A DNA stretch of 6,142 nt from Chloroflexota bacterium. GTDB lineage: Bacteria > Chloroflexota > Anaerolineae > J102. The notes below the pieces were generated by a model. That model was given only the letters and a program-made list of their open reading frames with translations, searched no databases and had not been told where the DNA came from. Position 1 is the first letter of the stretch. Each line of letters opens with the position of its first letter. The translations under genes were made by a program, and so were the position numbers. Where the stretch lies: the NCBI GenBank assembly GCA_003353825.1, contig PIVW01000358.1, positions 1-6,142 of the forward strand, in the 5' to 3' direction. Positions 1-6,140 of this stretch are shown piece after piece.

Positions 1-41
1 AACAGGGCAAATATCGAACAAAAATAGGGATGAGTGCCTTG

Positions 42-56
42 AAAACGATCAGTTTT
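42..56. promoter_or_regulatory. Candidate operator palindrome upstream of rhaI
   Basis: The 15-bp sequence AAAACGATCAGTTTT has perfect 5-bp arms (AAAAC and GTTTT) around a GATCA centre. Its right end touches a TTGACA hexamer, so a protein bound here would block RNA polymerase. The AAAACG...GTTTT form resembles operators of LacI-family sugar repressors. That resemblance is inference; no regulator gene is in the window. Confidence 0.35.
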
Positions 57-61
57 TGACA
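56..61 (+). promoter_or_regulatory. Possible -35 element for rhaI
   Basis: A perfect TTGACA lies about 77 bases before the rhaI start codon. No convincing -10 follows at 16-19 bases: the best hexamers match TATAAT at only 2-3 positions. It may be an activator-dependent promoter or a chance match. The rhaI transcript could also start outside the window. Confidence 0.3.
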
Positions 62-137
62 CTTTCTTTCCACCAAATTGTCTGTTTTGGCGCCGTAACG
101 AAATTGGCGAAGGTATTAAAACCAGGAGCCAATCAAC

Positions 138-1382
138 ATGAGCAATCATAAAGCCGCCTATGAAATTCTTACGGCCAGTCTTGAAGCGCGAGGTCTTGAT
201 ATCGAAGCGATCAAGGATGCCTTGAAAAAACAACATATCGAAACACCCAGTTGGGGTTATGCCAACAGCGGGACGAGGTTCAAAGCCTATGCCTGGCCGG
301 GCGCTGCATCCACCACCCAAGAGAAGCTGGACGATGCGGCGATGGTGCACAAGATCACCGGCATCGCCCCCTCTGTTGCCATCCACATCCCATGGGACAA
401 GCCTGAAGATGAAGATTACGATGGCATGTGCCAGTATGCCGAAGACCAGGGCATTGTCATCGGCGCGGTCAATCCCAATGTCTTTCAGGATGATGAATAT
501 CGGCTGGGATCGTTAGGCAACCCTGATCGTGGCATCCAGGAACAGGCGCTGGACCATATCCTGGAATGCTGTGAGATCATGCCAAGGGTTAAGAGCGATG
601 CCCTCAGTCTTTGGTTTGCCGACGGCACCAATTTCGCGGGGCAGGATAGTTTACGTGCCCGTAAACGCCGCTTCGAGGATGGATTGAGGCTTGTCTATGA
701 ACATTTGCCCGCGCACGGCCGCATGTTGGTGGAATACAAATTCTTCGAGCCGGCCTTCTATAGCACCGACATCCCCGATTGGGGCACAGCCTATGCCTGG
801 TGCTTAAAACTGGGAACACAGGCACAAGTTCTGGTGGACTTAGGCCATCATGCTCAGGGTGTCAATATCGAGCAGATCGTCGCCTTCCTACTAGACGAAG
901 GGCGATTGGGCGGTTTCCATTTCAACAACCGTAAATATGCCGATGACGATCTCATCGTGGGTAGTGTCAACCCCTATGAACTCTTCTTAATCTATAATGA
1001 GCTGACCGGTGCTGCCCTTGGAAATGATGAACCGGCCTCATCCACTGCCAACAATATCGCGTATATGATTGACCAGTGCCACAATGTCGAAGGCAAACTT
1101 GCCCCCATGATCCTTTCGGTGTTGAACTGCCAGGAAGCGTATGCTAAATCGTTGCTGGTTTCACGCCAACAACTGGACGAGGCCCAAGCAGCAGGTGATG
1201 TACTGGGCGCTCATCTTATTCTTAACCAGGCCTATCGCAGCGATGTCGAACCCTTGTTGGCCCAGGTTCGAGAGGAAATGGGTGTACCTGCCGATCCGAT
1301 TACAGCCTACCTGAACAGCGGCTATGAAGAAAAGATCAGGTCCGAACGAGGGCTTGTCGACGCAAGTGGCGGGTTCCAATAG
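138..1382 (+). CDS. rhaI: L-rhamnose isomerase, Pseudomonas stutzeri-type
   Basis: This cytoplasmic TIM-barrel enzyme interconverts L-rhamnose and L-rhamnulose, the first step of rhamnose catabolism. The 414 residues are close to the roughly 430 of the P. stutzeri enzyme. The residues that bind the two divalent metals there appear in order. E199 and K201 lie in [12 protein letters not shown]234 and H237 in [11 protein letters not shown], and H261 in GGFHFNN. D269 and D271 lie in YADDDL, and D312 is the likely last ligand. Most keep a constant 20-residue offset from the P. stutzeri numbering as I recall it. The ATG is supported by AGGAG at 124-128, nine bases upstream. The family also epimerises rare sugars such as D-allose and D-psicose in vitro, so the physiological substrate is inferred from rhaB downstream. 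The next functional gene is 570 bases away because an intervening small gene was disrupted. The gene looks intact. Confidence 0.93.
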   Translation: MSNHKAAYEILTASLEARGLDIEAIKDALKKQHIETPSWGYANSGTRFKAYAWPGAASTTQEKLDDAAMVHKITGIAPSVAIHIPWDKPEDEDYDGMCQYAEDQGIVIGAVNPNVFQDDEYRLGSLGNPDRGIQEQALDHILECCEIMPRVKSDALSLWFADGTNFAGQDSLRARKRRFEDGLRLVYEHLPAHGRMLVEYKFFEPAFYSTDIPDWGTAYAWCLKLGTQAQVLVDLGHHAQGVNIEQIVAFLLDEGRLGGFHFNNRKYADDDLIVGSVNPYELFLIYNELTGAALGNDEPASSTANNIAYMIDQCHNVEGKLAPMILSVLNCQEAYAKSLLVSRQQLDEAQAAGDVLGAHLILNQAYRSDVEPLLAQVREEMGVPADPITAYLNSGYEEKIRSERGLVDASGGFQ

Positions 1383-1468
1383 GCGCTTGGTCCTGCGCAA
1401 TGCTGACCCTGCTTCTTTAGCGCTACCTGAGCGGGACTATCCATTTTTGAGGAGCCGACGATGTCCCA

Positions 1469-1476
1469 ACCTGTAA
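1469..1476 (+). repeat. Target-site duplication, left copy
   Basis: ACCTGTAA occurs here and again exactly at 1727-1734, directly abutting both outer ends of the inverted repeats of the inserted element. An 8-bp direct repeat placed this precisely is the expected footprint of transposition. Confidence 0.7.
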
Positions 1477-1493
1477 TTCACTACCGGATACTT
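1477..1493 (+). repeat. Left terminal inverted repeat of the 250-bp element
   Basis: TTCACTACCGGATACTT matches the inverted right end (1710-1726) at 15 of 17 positions. The core CTACCGGA is identical on both sides. Confidence 0.65.
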
Positions 1494-1709
1494 TTCTATT
1501 GTGTCACCCTGAACGGGTCAAGCACACAACTCATATAATCACGAAACACCAGTGAAGGGTCTCGCGACACGTGAATCGCCAGATTCTTCGCTAAAGTCGG
1601 CCTCATGAACAATGCTTCAGCACCAAAATACGTGTCTTTTGATGTGTGCCGGCTTCGAAAACCCGATCAGACCTGTCTTGAGTGAAATCGAAGGAAAGAC
1701 AGTTGATAG

Positions 1710-1726
1710 AAGTGTCCGGTAGAGAA
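1710..1726 (-). repeat. Right terminal inverted repeat of the 250-bp element
   Basis: Read on the minus strand this is TTCTCTACCGGACACTT, the partner of 1477-1493. It ends immediately before the second ACCTGTAA. Confidence 0.65.
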
Positions 1727-1734
1727 ACCTGTAA
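1727..1734 (+). repeat. Target-site duplication, right copy
   Basis: This is an exact copy of ACCTGTAA at 1469-1476. Collapsing the two copies restores an open frame from the ATG at 1461 through to 1790. Confidence 0.7.
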
Positions 1735-1952
1735 AACTAATCACACTACTTAAGGCCACACCTGGCATTAGTCTGGCCGCCTTTGAATAATGCTGGGTGG
1801 ACGAATTCGCCCTACTATAGTCTTCCAGAAAAAGATTTTGAATCCGCAGGCGTATTTACCAGCGGAAAGTCTGGCAAAAAGTCAAAATCATTATCTGAAC
1901 ATCTATATAAGCCCGGCCCAAGGCCAAGTCTGTTCACAAGGAGTAACAAACA

Positions 1953-2876
1953 ATGACCCCACCAAAACTCTGCGTTGTCGGCGCCGCCAACCTCGATTTG
2001 ATCAGCTACGTCCCCCGTTTGCCGAGCAAGGGCGAGACCTTGCACGGGACTCGGTTCCATATGGGCTATGGTGGTAAAGGCGCCAATCAGGCGGTGATGG
2101 CGGCCAAACTCGGCGGCGAGGTTGTCATGGTGACCAAGCTCGGCCAGGATATCTTCGGCGAAAACACCCTTAAGAACTTCCAGACCTGGGATGTAGACAC
2201 ACAGCATGTGCTCTTTACTGACCAGGCCTTTTCCGGAGTCGCTCCTATTGCCGTCGACCAGGAAGGACACAACTCGATCATCATCGTCACCGGCGCCAAC
2301 GATTTACTGACAGAAGCGGAAATCGAAGCCGCCCGGCCCGACATTGCCGCCTCGCAGATCCTGGTCTGCCAACTCGAGATCCCACTAGAAATCACGCTGG
2401 CGGCCCTACGCGTCGCCCGCGAAGAAGGCGTGACCACGATCTTCAATCCTGCACCCGCCCGCCCCACACTCCCCTCTGAACTCTACCAACTCAGTGATAT
2501 CTTCTGCCCCAACGAAACCGAGACGGAATTACTTACCGGCATGCCCGTGGGCACTCAGGCAGAAGCCACGGCCGCCGCTCGCATACTGCTGGAGCAAGGA
2601 GCCGGTCGGGTCATTCTCACTTTGGGGGAGCGAGGCAGTTTGCTCGTTTCCGACCAAGAGACATTGCATGTGCCTGCCACAACGGTCAAAGCGTTAGATA
2701 CGACCGGCGCAGGAGATGCTTTTGTGGGCGCTCTGGCCTACTTCTTGGGCGCAGGCAAATCCACCGAGGTAGCCATGCAACGCGCCAATCAGATCGCTGC
2801 CATCAGTGTGCAGGCGGTGGGCACGCAAACGAGTTTCCCAACTGCGCAAGATCTACCTGAATCACTTTTAGCCTAG
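1953..2876 (+). CDS. rbsK: PfkB-family carbohydrate kinase, ribokinase type
   Basis: This cytoplasmic kinase uses ATP to phosphorylate a sugar, most likely the 5-hydroxyl of D-ribose. At 307 residues it is the usual ribokinase length (E. coli RbsK has 309). The N-terminal strand and sugar contact is GAANLDLI (10-17). The first PfkB signature is GYGGKGANQA (38-47), with E142 after the central strand. NPAPAR (165-170) and PNETE (186-190) are typical of ribokinases. The second signature, DTTGAGDAF (249-257), carries catalytic base D255 and the anion hole. AAGGAG at 1938-1943 sits nine bases before the ATG. The gene lies between rhaI and rhaB, although rhamnose catabolism does not need a second kinase. 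It may serve ribose or another sugar from the same source. PfkB substrate specificity is hard to read from sequence, so a related pentose, hexose or nucleoside kinase role stays possible. Confidence 0.85.
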   Translation: MTPPKLCVVGAANLDLISYVPRLPSKGETLHGTRFHMGYGGKGANQAVMAAKLGGEVVMVTKLGQDIFGENTLKNFQTWDVDTQHVLFTDQAFSGVAPIAVDQEGHNSIIIVTGANDLLTEAEIEAARPDIAASQILVCQLEIPLEITLAALRVAREEGVTTIFNPAPARPTLPSELYQLSDIFCPNETETELLTGMPVGTQAEATAAARILLEQGAGRVILTLGERGSLLVSDQETLHVPATTVKALDTTGAGDAFVGALAYFLGAGKSTEVAMQRANQIAAISVQAVGTQTSFPTAQDLPESLLA

Positions 2877-2967
2877 CGTTACTCGTATGAAAAGGCTGGT
2901 GCAACAGGAAGTCATGTGGTTCTCGAGAAATACGTGGTGCGTGTTGCGTGGTGAAGTTGCCGCGCAG

Positions 2968-3002
2968 GCACGAATTCAAGCATTTTTTCGTGCAAATTCG
3001 TG
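2968..3002. repeat. Inverted repeat ahead of rhaB
   Basis: CACGAATT (2969-2976) pairs perfectly with AATTCGTG (2995-3002). An alternative hairpin pairs GCACGAA (2968-2974) with TTCGTGC (2987-2993). The two foldings share the left arm and exclude each other. It could be an RNA hairpin or decayed repeat sequence; no function is evident. Confidence 0.5.
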
Positions 3003-3013
3003 GCATTCGTGGC
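2996..3013 (+). repeat. Tandem 9-mer ATTCGTGGC, two copies
   Basis: Two exact adjacent copies of ATTCGTGGC lie at 2996-3004 and 3005-3013. Similar strings occur in intergenic DNA of many environmental bacteria (recollection, not searched). The first copy overlaps the right arm of the inverted repeat. Confidence 0.6.
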
Positions 3014-3109
3014 AGAATCCCTTCTGCACCCTAAGTGAGCAGTTGCGATCCGAGCCAAATCCATCTGTCGTCTGGTAAAGATCATTTCTCTTAAGATGAG
3101 TATGAAAAT

Positions 3110-4588
3110 ATGACACAAACAGCCAATTATCTCGCAATCGATCTCGGCGCTTCCGGGGGCCGGGTGATGCTCGGGCGCTGGGATGGCGCTCGCTTCGAAC
3201 TGGAAGAAATGCACCGTTTCCTCAATGGCCCGGTAGAGGTCATGGGACGCCTGCATTGGAATCACTTGCAACTTTGGGCCGACATCAAGACCGGTATCGC
3301 CAATTATGCGGCCCGGTACGAAGCGCCATTGCAAGGGATCGCCGTGGATACCTGGGGCGTTGACTTCGGACTTTTGGACAGTTCCGGTGCTTTGCTGGGC
3401 AATCCCTATCACTATCGGGACTCGGACACTAAAGACATGGATGTAGCATTTGAAATTGTACCCAGGGCAGAGATCTATGGGACTACCGGCATCCAGTTCA
3501 TGCAGTTCAACACCCTTTTCCAATTACTGAAACGTCGCCTCGCCTCAGACCCACAATTATTGGCGGCAGACACCCTGTTGATGACACCAGACCTATTCCA
3601 CTATTGGCTGACCGGCGAAAAAAGGGTCGAATACTGCATCGCCTCGACCAGCCAGATGCTGGACGCTCGTACTCGAACCTGGGATATGGATTTAATAAAA
3701 GCGCTGGGCATCCGCACTGATATCCTACCAGAGATCGTGAAACCGGGCACTGTGGTAGGAAACCTCCTACCGCGTGTGATGGCAGAAGTGGGTCTGAGCC
3801 AGACCGTGCCTGTGGTTGCGACCGGCTCTCACGACACAGCCAATGCGGTCGCTGCCGTCCCTGATCTGGATGAGAACAGCCTCTACATCAGCAGTGGCAC
3901 CTGGAGCCTGATGGGCGTAGAAGTACCCGAGCCCATTATCAACGAACAGTCGCTGGTGTTGGATTTTACCAACGAAGGGGGCGTCGAAGGCACTATTCGC
4001 CTGCTGAAGAATGTGGCGGGCTTGTGGTTGCTGCAAGAGAGCCGGAGACAGTGGCAGCGTGAGGGCCAGGAGTATGGTTGGGATGAGTTGGTAGCCCTGG
4101 CCGAGCAAGCCGAACCCCTGCATAGCATCATCAACCCAGACGAGCCCGAATTCGCCAGCCCTGGCAATACCCCAGCAATGATCCGGGGGTATTGCCAGCG
4201 CACGGGTCAGCCGATTCCGGAAAGTGTCGGCGCCATCAGTCGCTGCATCCTCGAAAGCCTGGCCCTGAGATACCGATGGGTGTTACAAGCTCTGGAGACA
4301 TTAGTCGACCATCCTCTCGACACGATACGGATCGTGGGTGGCGGCACGCAGAATCGTCTGCTCAATCAGTTCACCGCCGATGCCTGTAATCGCATTGTGG
4401 TCACCGGCCCCATCGAGGCCACGGCTCTGGGCAACGTGATGATGCAGGCTATTGCCACCGGACAGTTGGCAGATGTGGCGGCCGGGCGACAGGCCATTGC
4501 CGCCTCGTTCGAGCGTAGCATCTATGAACCAACATCTGATGAAGCTTGGGATGCGGCGTATATTCGATTGATTGCGGACTTGATTTGA
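3110..4588 (+). CDS. rhaB: Rhamnulokinase (FGGY family)
   Basis: This cytoplasmic enzyme phosphorylates L-rhamnulose with ATP to L-rhamnulose-1-phosphate, the step after rhaI. At 492 residues it has normal length (E. coli RhaB is 489). The two actin-like domains carry the expected motifs. These are the N-terminal phosphate loop DLGASGGR (11-18), DTWGVDF (80-86) and HYRDSD (101-106), then FNTLFQL (133-139). GSHDTA (239-244) carries catalytic base D242, equivalent to D237 in E. coli. SSGTWSLMG (261-269), GGGTQNRLLNQ (410-420) and PIEATALGN (434-442) follow. DTWGVDFG, HYRD and SSGTWSLMG separate rhamnulokinases from xylulo- and glycerol kinases. The start is the only in-frame ATG after a stop at 3092-3094. 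The ribosome binding site is weak, GATGAG at 3095-3100. A strong terminator follows. The last 54 codons are duplicated downstream at 5860-6021. Confidence 0.95.
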   Translation: MTQTANYLAIDLGASGGRVMLGRWDGARFELEEMHRFLNGPVEVMGRLHWNHLQLWADIKTGIANYAARYEAPLQGIAVDTWGVDFGLLDSSGALLGNPYHYRDSDTKDMDVAFEIVPRAEIYGTTGIQFMQFNTLFQLLKRRLASDPQLLAADTLLMTPDLFHYWLTGEKRVEYCIASTSQMLDARTRTWDMDLIKALGIRTDILPEIVKPGTVVGNLLPRVMAEVGLSQTVPVVATGSHDTANAVAAVPDLDENSLYISSGTWSLMGVEVPEPIINEQSLVLDFTNEGGVEGTIRLLKNVAGLWLLQESRRQWQREGQEYGWDELVALAEQAEPLHSIINPDEPEFASPGNTPAMIRGYCQRTGQPIPESVGAISRCILESLALRYRWVLQALETLVDHPLDTIRIVGGGTQNRLLNQFTADACNRIVVTGPIEATALGNVMMQAIATGQLADVAAGRQAIAASFERSIYEPTSDEAWDAAYIRLIADLI

Positions 4589-4619
4589 ATCTAATGTGAT
4601 TCAGATCGATCACTCCATC

Positions 4620-4646
4620 AAAGCCCAGCGGGTCGCTGGGCTTTTT
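4620..4646 (+). terminator. Intrinsic terminator after rhaB
   Basis: AAAGCCCAGCG (4620-4630) pairs perfectly with CGCTGGGCTTT (4634-4644) around a GGT loop, and the stem runs into a T tract. The 11-bp GC-rich stem, 31 bases past the rhaB stop, ends the rhamnose transcript and separates it from fic. Confidence 0.92.
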
Positions 4647-4675
4647 CGTTTCATGACCAGGCGAGTATTCGTATT

Positions 4676-4704
4676 TCGACAGATTAAACCCTGCGCGGTA
4701 TGAT
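4676..4704 (+). promoter_or_regulatory. Sigma70-type promoter for fic
   Basis: TCGACA (4676-4681) matches the -35 consensus at 5 of 6 positions. After an ideal 17-base spacer, TATGAT (4699-4704) matches the -10 at 5 of 6. It lies between the rhaB terminator and fic and would give a leader of about 47 bases. This supports fic as its own transcription unit. Confidence 0.6.
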
Positions 4705-4757
4705 GATTGGACCACTAGTTGACTTCGTAGTGTTGTATCGCTGCCGGAGTAAAACGC

Positions 4758-5795
4758 ATGAACCCGCAGTTCACCATCACCAACGCCATTACCAAGAGCC
4801 TGGCCAACATCGAACGGGCGCGGGGATTCTTAGAAGCTGCCCAACTCTCCGATAGCTGGGTGCGAGAGATGAGCCAACGAGCGCTACTGTTGGAAGCTCA
4901 CCACACCACCCACATCGAAGGCGCCAGGCTGACCCTGGCCGAAGCCGAGCAAGTTTTTGCCGGTGAATACGTGCCTCGGGCGGATAAGAATGATGTGCGC
5001 GAACTGCTTAACTACCGAGAAGCCTTCAACCTCGTTTCCGATTATCTCGATACCGCCGCGCCCATCACTGAAGGTCTCATTCGTGAAATTCACAGGCGAT
5101 TGGTGGCGGGCGTGCGCGGTGACCGTGCCCGTCCTGGCGAATATCGGTTGGTGCAAAACTACATTGCCAATTCAATTACGGGCGAAATCATCTATACTCC
5201 GCCCTCAGCGTTCGATGTCCCGACGTTGATGCTCGATCTAGTACGATGGTTAAATAACCCAGGCGAGATACATCCCGTTCTTGTCAGTGGTATCGCCCAG
5301 TTCCAACTGGTACACATCCATCCTTTTCTCGATGGAAATGGTCGCGCATCCCGGCTGCTTTCCACCCTCTATCTTTATCGGGCTGGCTATGATTTTAAGC
5401 GCCTCTTCACAATCAGTGAATTTTACGACCGGGATCGCTCAACCTTCTATGCTGCCCTGCAAAGCGTACGCGAATCAGGCATGGACCTTACCGGCTGGTT
5501 GGAGTATTTTGTTATCGGTTTAGCAACCCAACTGGAAGAAGTGAAATCACGAGGTAAACTGGCAATCCAAGTGGATGCTATCACTCGTGATAATCGGCTG
5601 AATGAACGACAGACAGCGGCGATACGTTACATTTTGAAAGAGGGTGAATTGTCGATTCAGACTTATCAGCGTCTATTCCCAGATATAAGTCGAAGAACCC
5701 TACAACGCGACCTCAAAACCTTGATCGACATGGAAATTCTTGTTACAAAAGGAGCGACGAACCTGTTGGTCTATCGGCTCAATGTGACCGATTGA
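4758..5795 (+). CDS. fic: Fic-domain protein adenylyltransferase with C-terminal winged helix
   Basis: Fic enzymes usually transfer AMP from ATP to hydroxyl side chains of target proteins; the target here cannot be predicted. The 345 residues show a complete core motif, HPFLDGNGR (188-196). H188 is the catalytic base, D192 the metal ligand and R196 a phosphate contact, so the protein is predicted active. TTHIEG (50-55) fits the self-inhibition motif (S/T)xxxE(G/N); its position before the Fic core marks the class in which the inhibitory helix is in the same chain. [14 protein letters not shown] (138-151) is the likely flap that docks the target. The C-terminus (about 283-342) reads as a winged helix-turn-helix with [13 protein letters not shown] (311-323), a common partner of Fic domains. 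GGAG at 4746-4749 lies eight bases before the ATG. It follows a terminator and its own promoter. No separate antitoxin gene is visible. Confidence 0.9.
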   Translation: MNPQFTITNAITKSLANIERARGFLEAAQLSDSWVREMSQRALLLEAHHTTHIEGARLTLAEAEQVFAGEYVPRADKNDVRELLNYREAFNLVSDYLDTAAPITEGLIREIHRRLVAGVRGDRARPGEYRLVQNYIANSITGEIIYTPPSAFDVPTLMLDLVRWLNNPGEIHPVLVSGIAQFQLVHIHPFLDGNGRASRLLSTLYLYRAGYDFKRLFTISEFYDRDRSTFYAALQSVRESGMDLTGWLEYFVIGLATQLEEVKSRGKLAIQVDAITRDNRLNERQTAAIRYILKEGELSIQTYQRLFPDISRRTLQRDLKTLIDMEILVTKGATNLLVYRLNVTD

Positions 5796-5830
5796 ACTTG
5801 CGACAGACTTGCGACACAACTCGCGACATG
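5796..5830 (+). repeat. Three tandem 11-12-mer repeats after fic
   Basis: ACTTGCGACAG (5796-5806), ACTTGCGACACA (5807-5818) and ACTCGCGACATG (5819-5830) follow the fic stop codon without a gap. The shared core is ACTYGCGACA. They could be binding sites for a DNA-binding protein such as the winged helix of Fic, or degenerate coding repeat from a longer ancestral C-terminus. Neither can be decided here. Confidence 0.6.
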
Positions 5831-5859
5831 ACAGAATCATCGCACGGGTACAGACACTC

Positions 5860-6021
5860 CTGGGCAGTGTGGTGATGCAGGCTATTGCTACCGGGCAACT
5901 GGCCGACGAGGCGGCGGGGCGACAGGCCATTGCCGCCTCGTTCGAGCGTAGTACATACATACCGCATGGCGGTGAGGCCTGGGATGCCGCGTACGAGCAG
6001 TTGCTTTCAGACTTGATTTGA
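5860..6021 (+). pseudogene. Duplicated 3' end of rhaB (rhamnulokinase C-terminal fragment)
   Basis: These 162 bases align without gaps to the end of rhaB (4427-4588), both ending at the same TTGATTTGA stop. By my count 125 of 162 bases match (about 77%), and 41 of the 53 residues before the stop. The fragment encodes VVMQAIATGQLADEAAGRQ and ends SDLI. It lacks the phosphate loop, the catalytic aspartate and most of the protein, so it has no kinase activity. Similarity starts abruptly at 5860. An ATG at 5809 gives a 70-codon frame through it, but the first 17 codons are unrelated and no good ribosome binding site precedes it. Maintained frame and mostly conservative changes suggest it derives from a homologous rhaB that was once functional rather than a recent exact copy. 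Confidence 0.85.
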
Positions 6022-6053
6022 TTCGGGTGTGTCCTTTTTGAGTTAGAGCGTGC

Positions 6054-6140
6054 TCAGGCGACCTGCTGATTTGTGTTGAAGATAGGCTGTACGCGCTTGT
6101 GCTTGGCGGCCTGGAAAGAGATAATATTGTCGGAGGGTTG
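6054..6140 (-). CDS. Possible C-terminal end of an unidentified minus-strand gene
   Basis: A minus-strand frame enters from the right edge and stops at 6054-6056. Its 28 codons include ISFQAAKHKRVQPIFN and end NTNQQVA. The basic, amphipathic tail could be that of a transposase. GGGTGTGTCCTTTTT (6025-6039), about 15 bases beyond the stop, could be the matching element end. I recognise no family, and a + strand frame is also open here, so this is weak. Confidence 0.2.
   Translation of the reverse strand, partial: QPSDNIISFQAAKHKRVQPIFNTNQQVA

Larger units (their letters stand above)
1477..1726. mobile_element. MITE-like non-autonomous transposable element, 250 bp
   Basis: The ends are imperfect terminal inverted repeats. 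The left end, TTCACTACCGGATACTT (1477-1493), and the reverse complement of the right end, TTCTCTACCGGACACTT (1710-1726), match at 15 of 17 positions. CTAT follows in both after a 2-base indel. An exact 8-bp duplication flanks the element. No frame inside could encode a transposase, so movement would need a helper in trans, or this is an internally deleted insertion sequence. Inside lies CTGTCTT (1673-1679) paired with AAGACAG (1696-1702). There are also pieces resembling widespread intergenic palindromic repeats (CCCTGA..., GTGAAGGGTCTCGCGAC, AGATTCTTCGCT). The parent family cannot be named from the ends alone. Confidence 0.65.
1461..1790 (+). pseudogene. EthD-like small protein gene, interrupted by a transposable element and truncated
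   Basis: GAGGAG at 1449-1454 stands six bases before ATG at 1461, a better start signal than rhaB has. As it stands the frame gives MSQPV, then nonsense, stopping at 1536-1538. Removing the inserted element with one copy of its 8-bp target duplication joins base 1476 to base 1735 in frame. The result contains VKLITLLKATPGISLAAF followed by E and a stop at 1788-1790. The pattern of a beta-strand start, KLI-LLK, PG-S and a terminal phenylalanine is how many EthD-domain proteins begin (roughly 100-residue ferredoxin-like, dimeric alpha-beta barrel proteins). The remainder of such a domain is not recognisable downstream, so the gene lost its 3' part as well. The frame restoration is seen directly; the EthD assignment rests on about 18 residues. 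Confidence 0.5.
1383..1952. other. Gene-poor spacer between rhaI and the PfkB kinase
   Basis: These 570 bases hold no intact gene. They contain the Shine-Dalgarno and first codons of a broken EthD-like gene (from 1449), a 250-bp transposable element with its target duplication (1469-1734), and the last codons of the remnant (to 1790). About 160 bases then lead to the kinase. No clear hairpin terminator is visible after rhaI. A frame open from 1790 runs into the kinase gene in another frame and has no ribosome binding site, so it is not called. Confidence 0.8.
2877..3109. other. Spacer between the PfkB kinase and rhaB, with repeat debris
   Basis: This 233-base stretch has no supported gene. 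Frames of 60-odd codons exist on both strands but lack ribosome binding sites and recognisable protein sequence. It contains two near copies of CGTGGTG (2933-2939, 2947-2953), an inverted repeat (2968-3002) and a tandem 9-mer (2996-3013). There is no T-rich hairpin terminator, so read-through from the kinase gene into rhaB is possible. Confidence 0.6.

Noticed and set aside
1904..1910. TATATAA as a -10 element for the PfkB kinase
   Set aside because: No acceptable -35 lies 16-18 bases upstream, and the region is A/T-rich enough to give such a match by chance.
1790..2077. 95-codon + strand frame upstream of and overlapping the PfkB kinase
   Set aside because: It has no ribosome binding site, its peptide resembles nothing known, and its 3' half overlaps the kinase start in another frame.
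1815..2270. 151-codon minus-strand frame
   Set aside because: It is a shadow of the kinase gene, which has full motifs and a good ribosome binding site.
2887..3078. 63-codon frame between the kinase and rhaB
   Set aside because: It has no good ribosome binding site and runs through repeat debris. The opposite strand is open as well, which suggests chance.
2912..3523. 203-codon minus-strand frame over the rhaB start
   Set aside because: It is antisense to the conserved N-terminus of rhaB and shows no recognisable domain.
4596..4614. TGTGATTCAGATCGATCAC as a CRP-like site after rhaB
   Set aside because: The spacing between TGTGA and TCAC is 10 bases rather than 6, and it lies just upstream of a terminator, not near a promoter.
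5809..6021. 70-codon frame covering the rhaB fragment as a functional small gene
   Set aside because: Only the last 53 codons are rhaB-like, the beginning is unrelated repeat-containing sequence, and no good ribosome binding site precedes the ATG.
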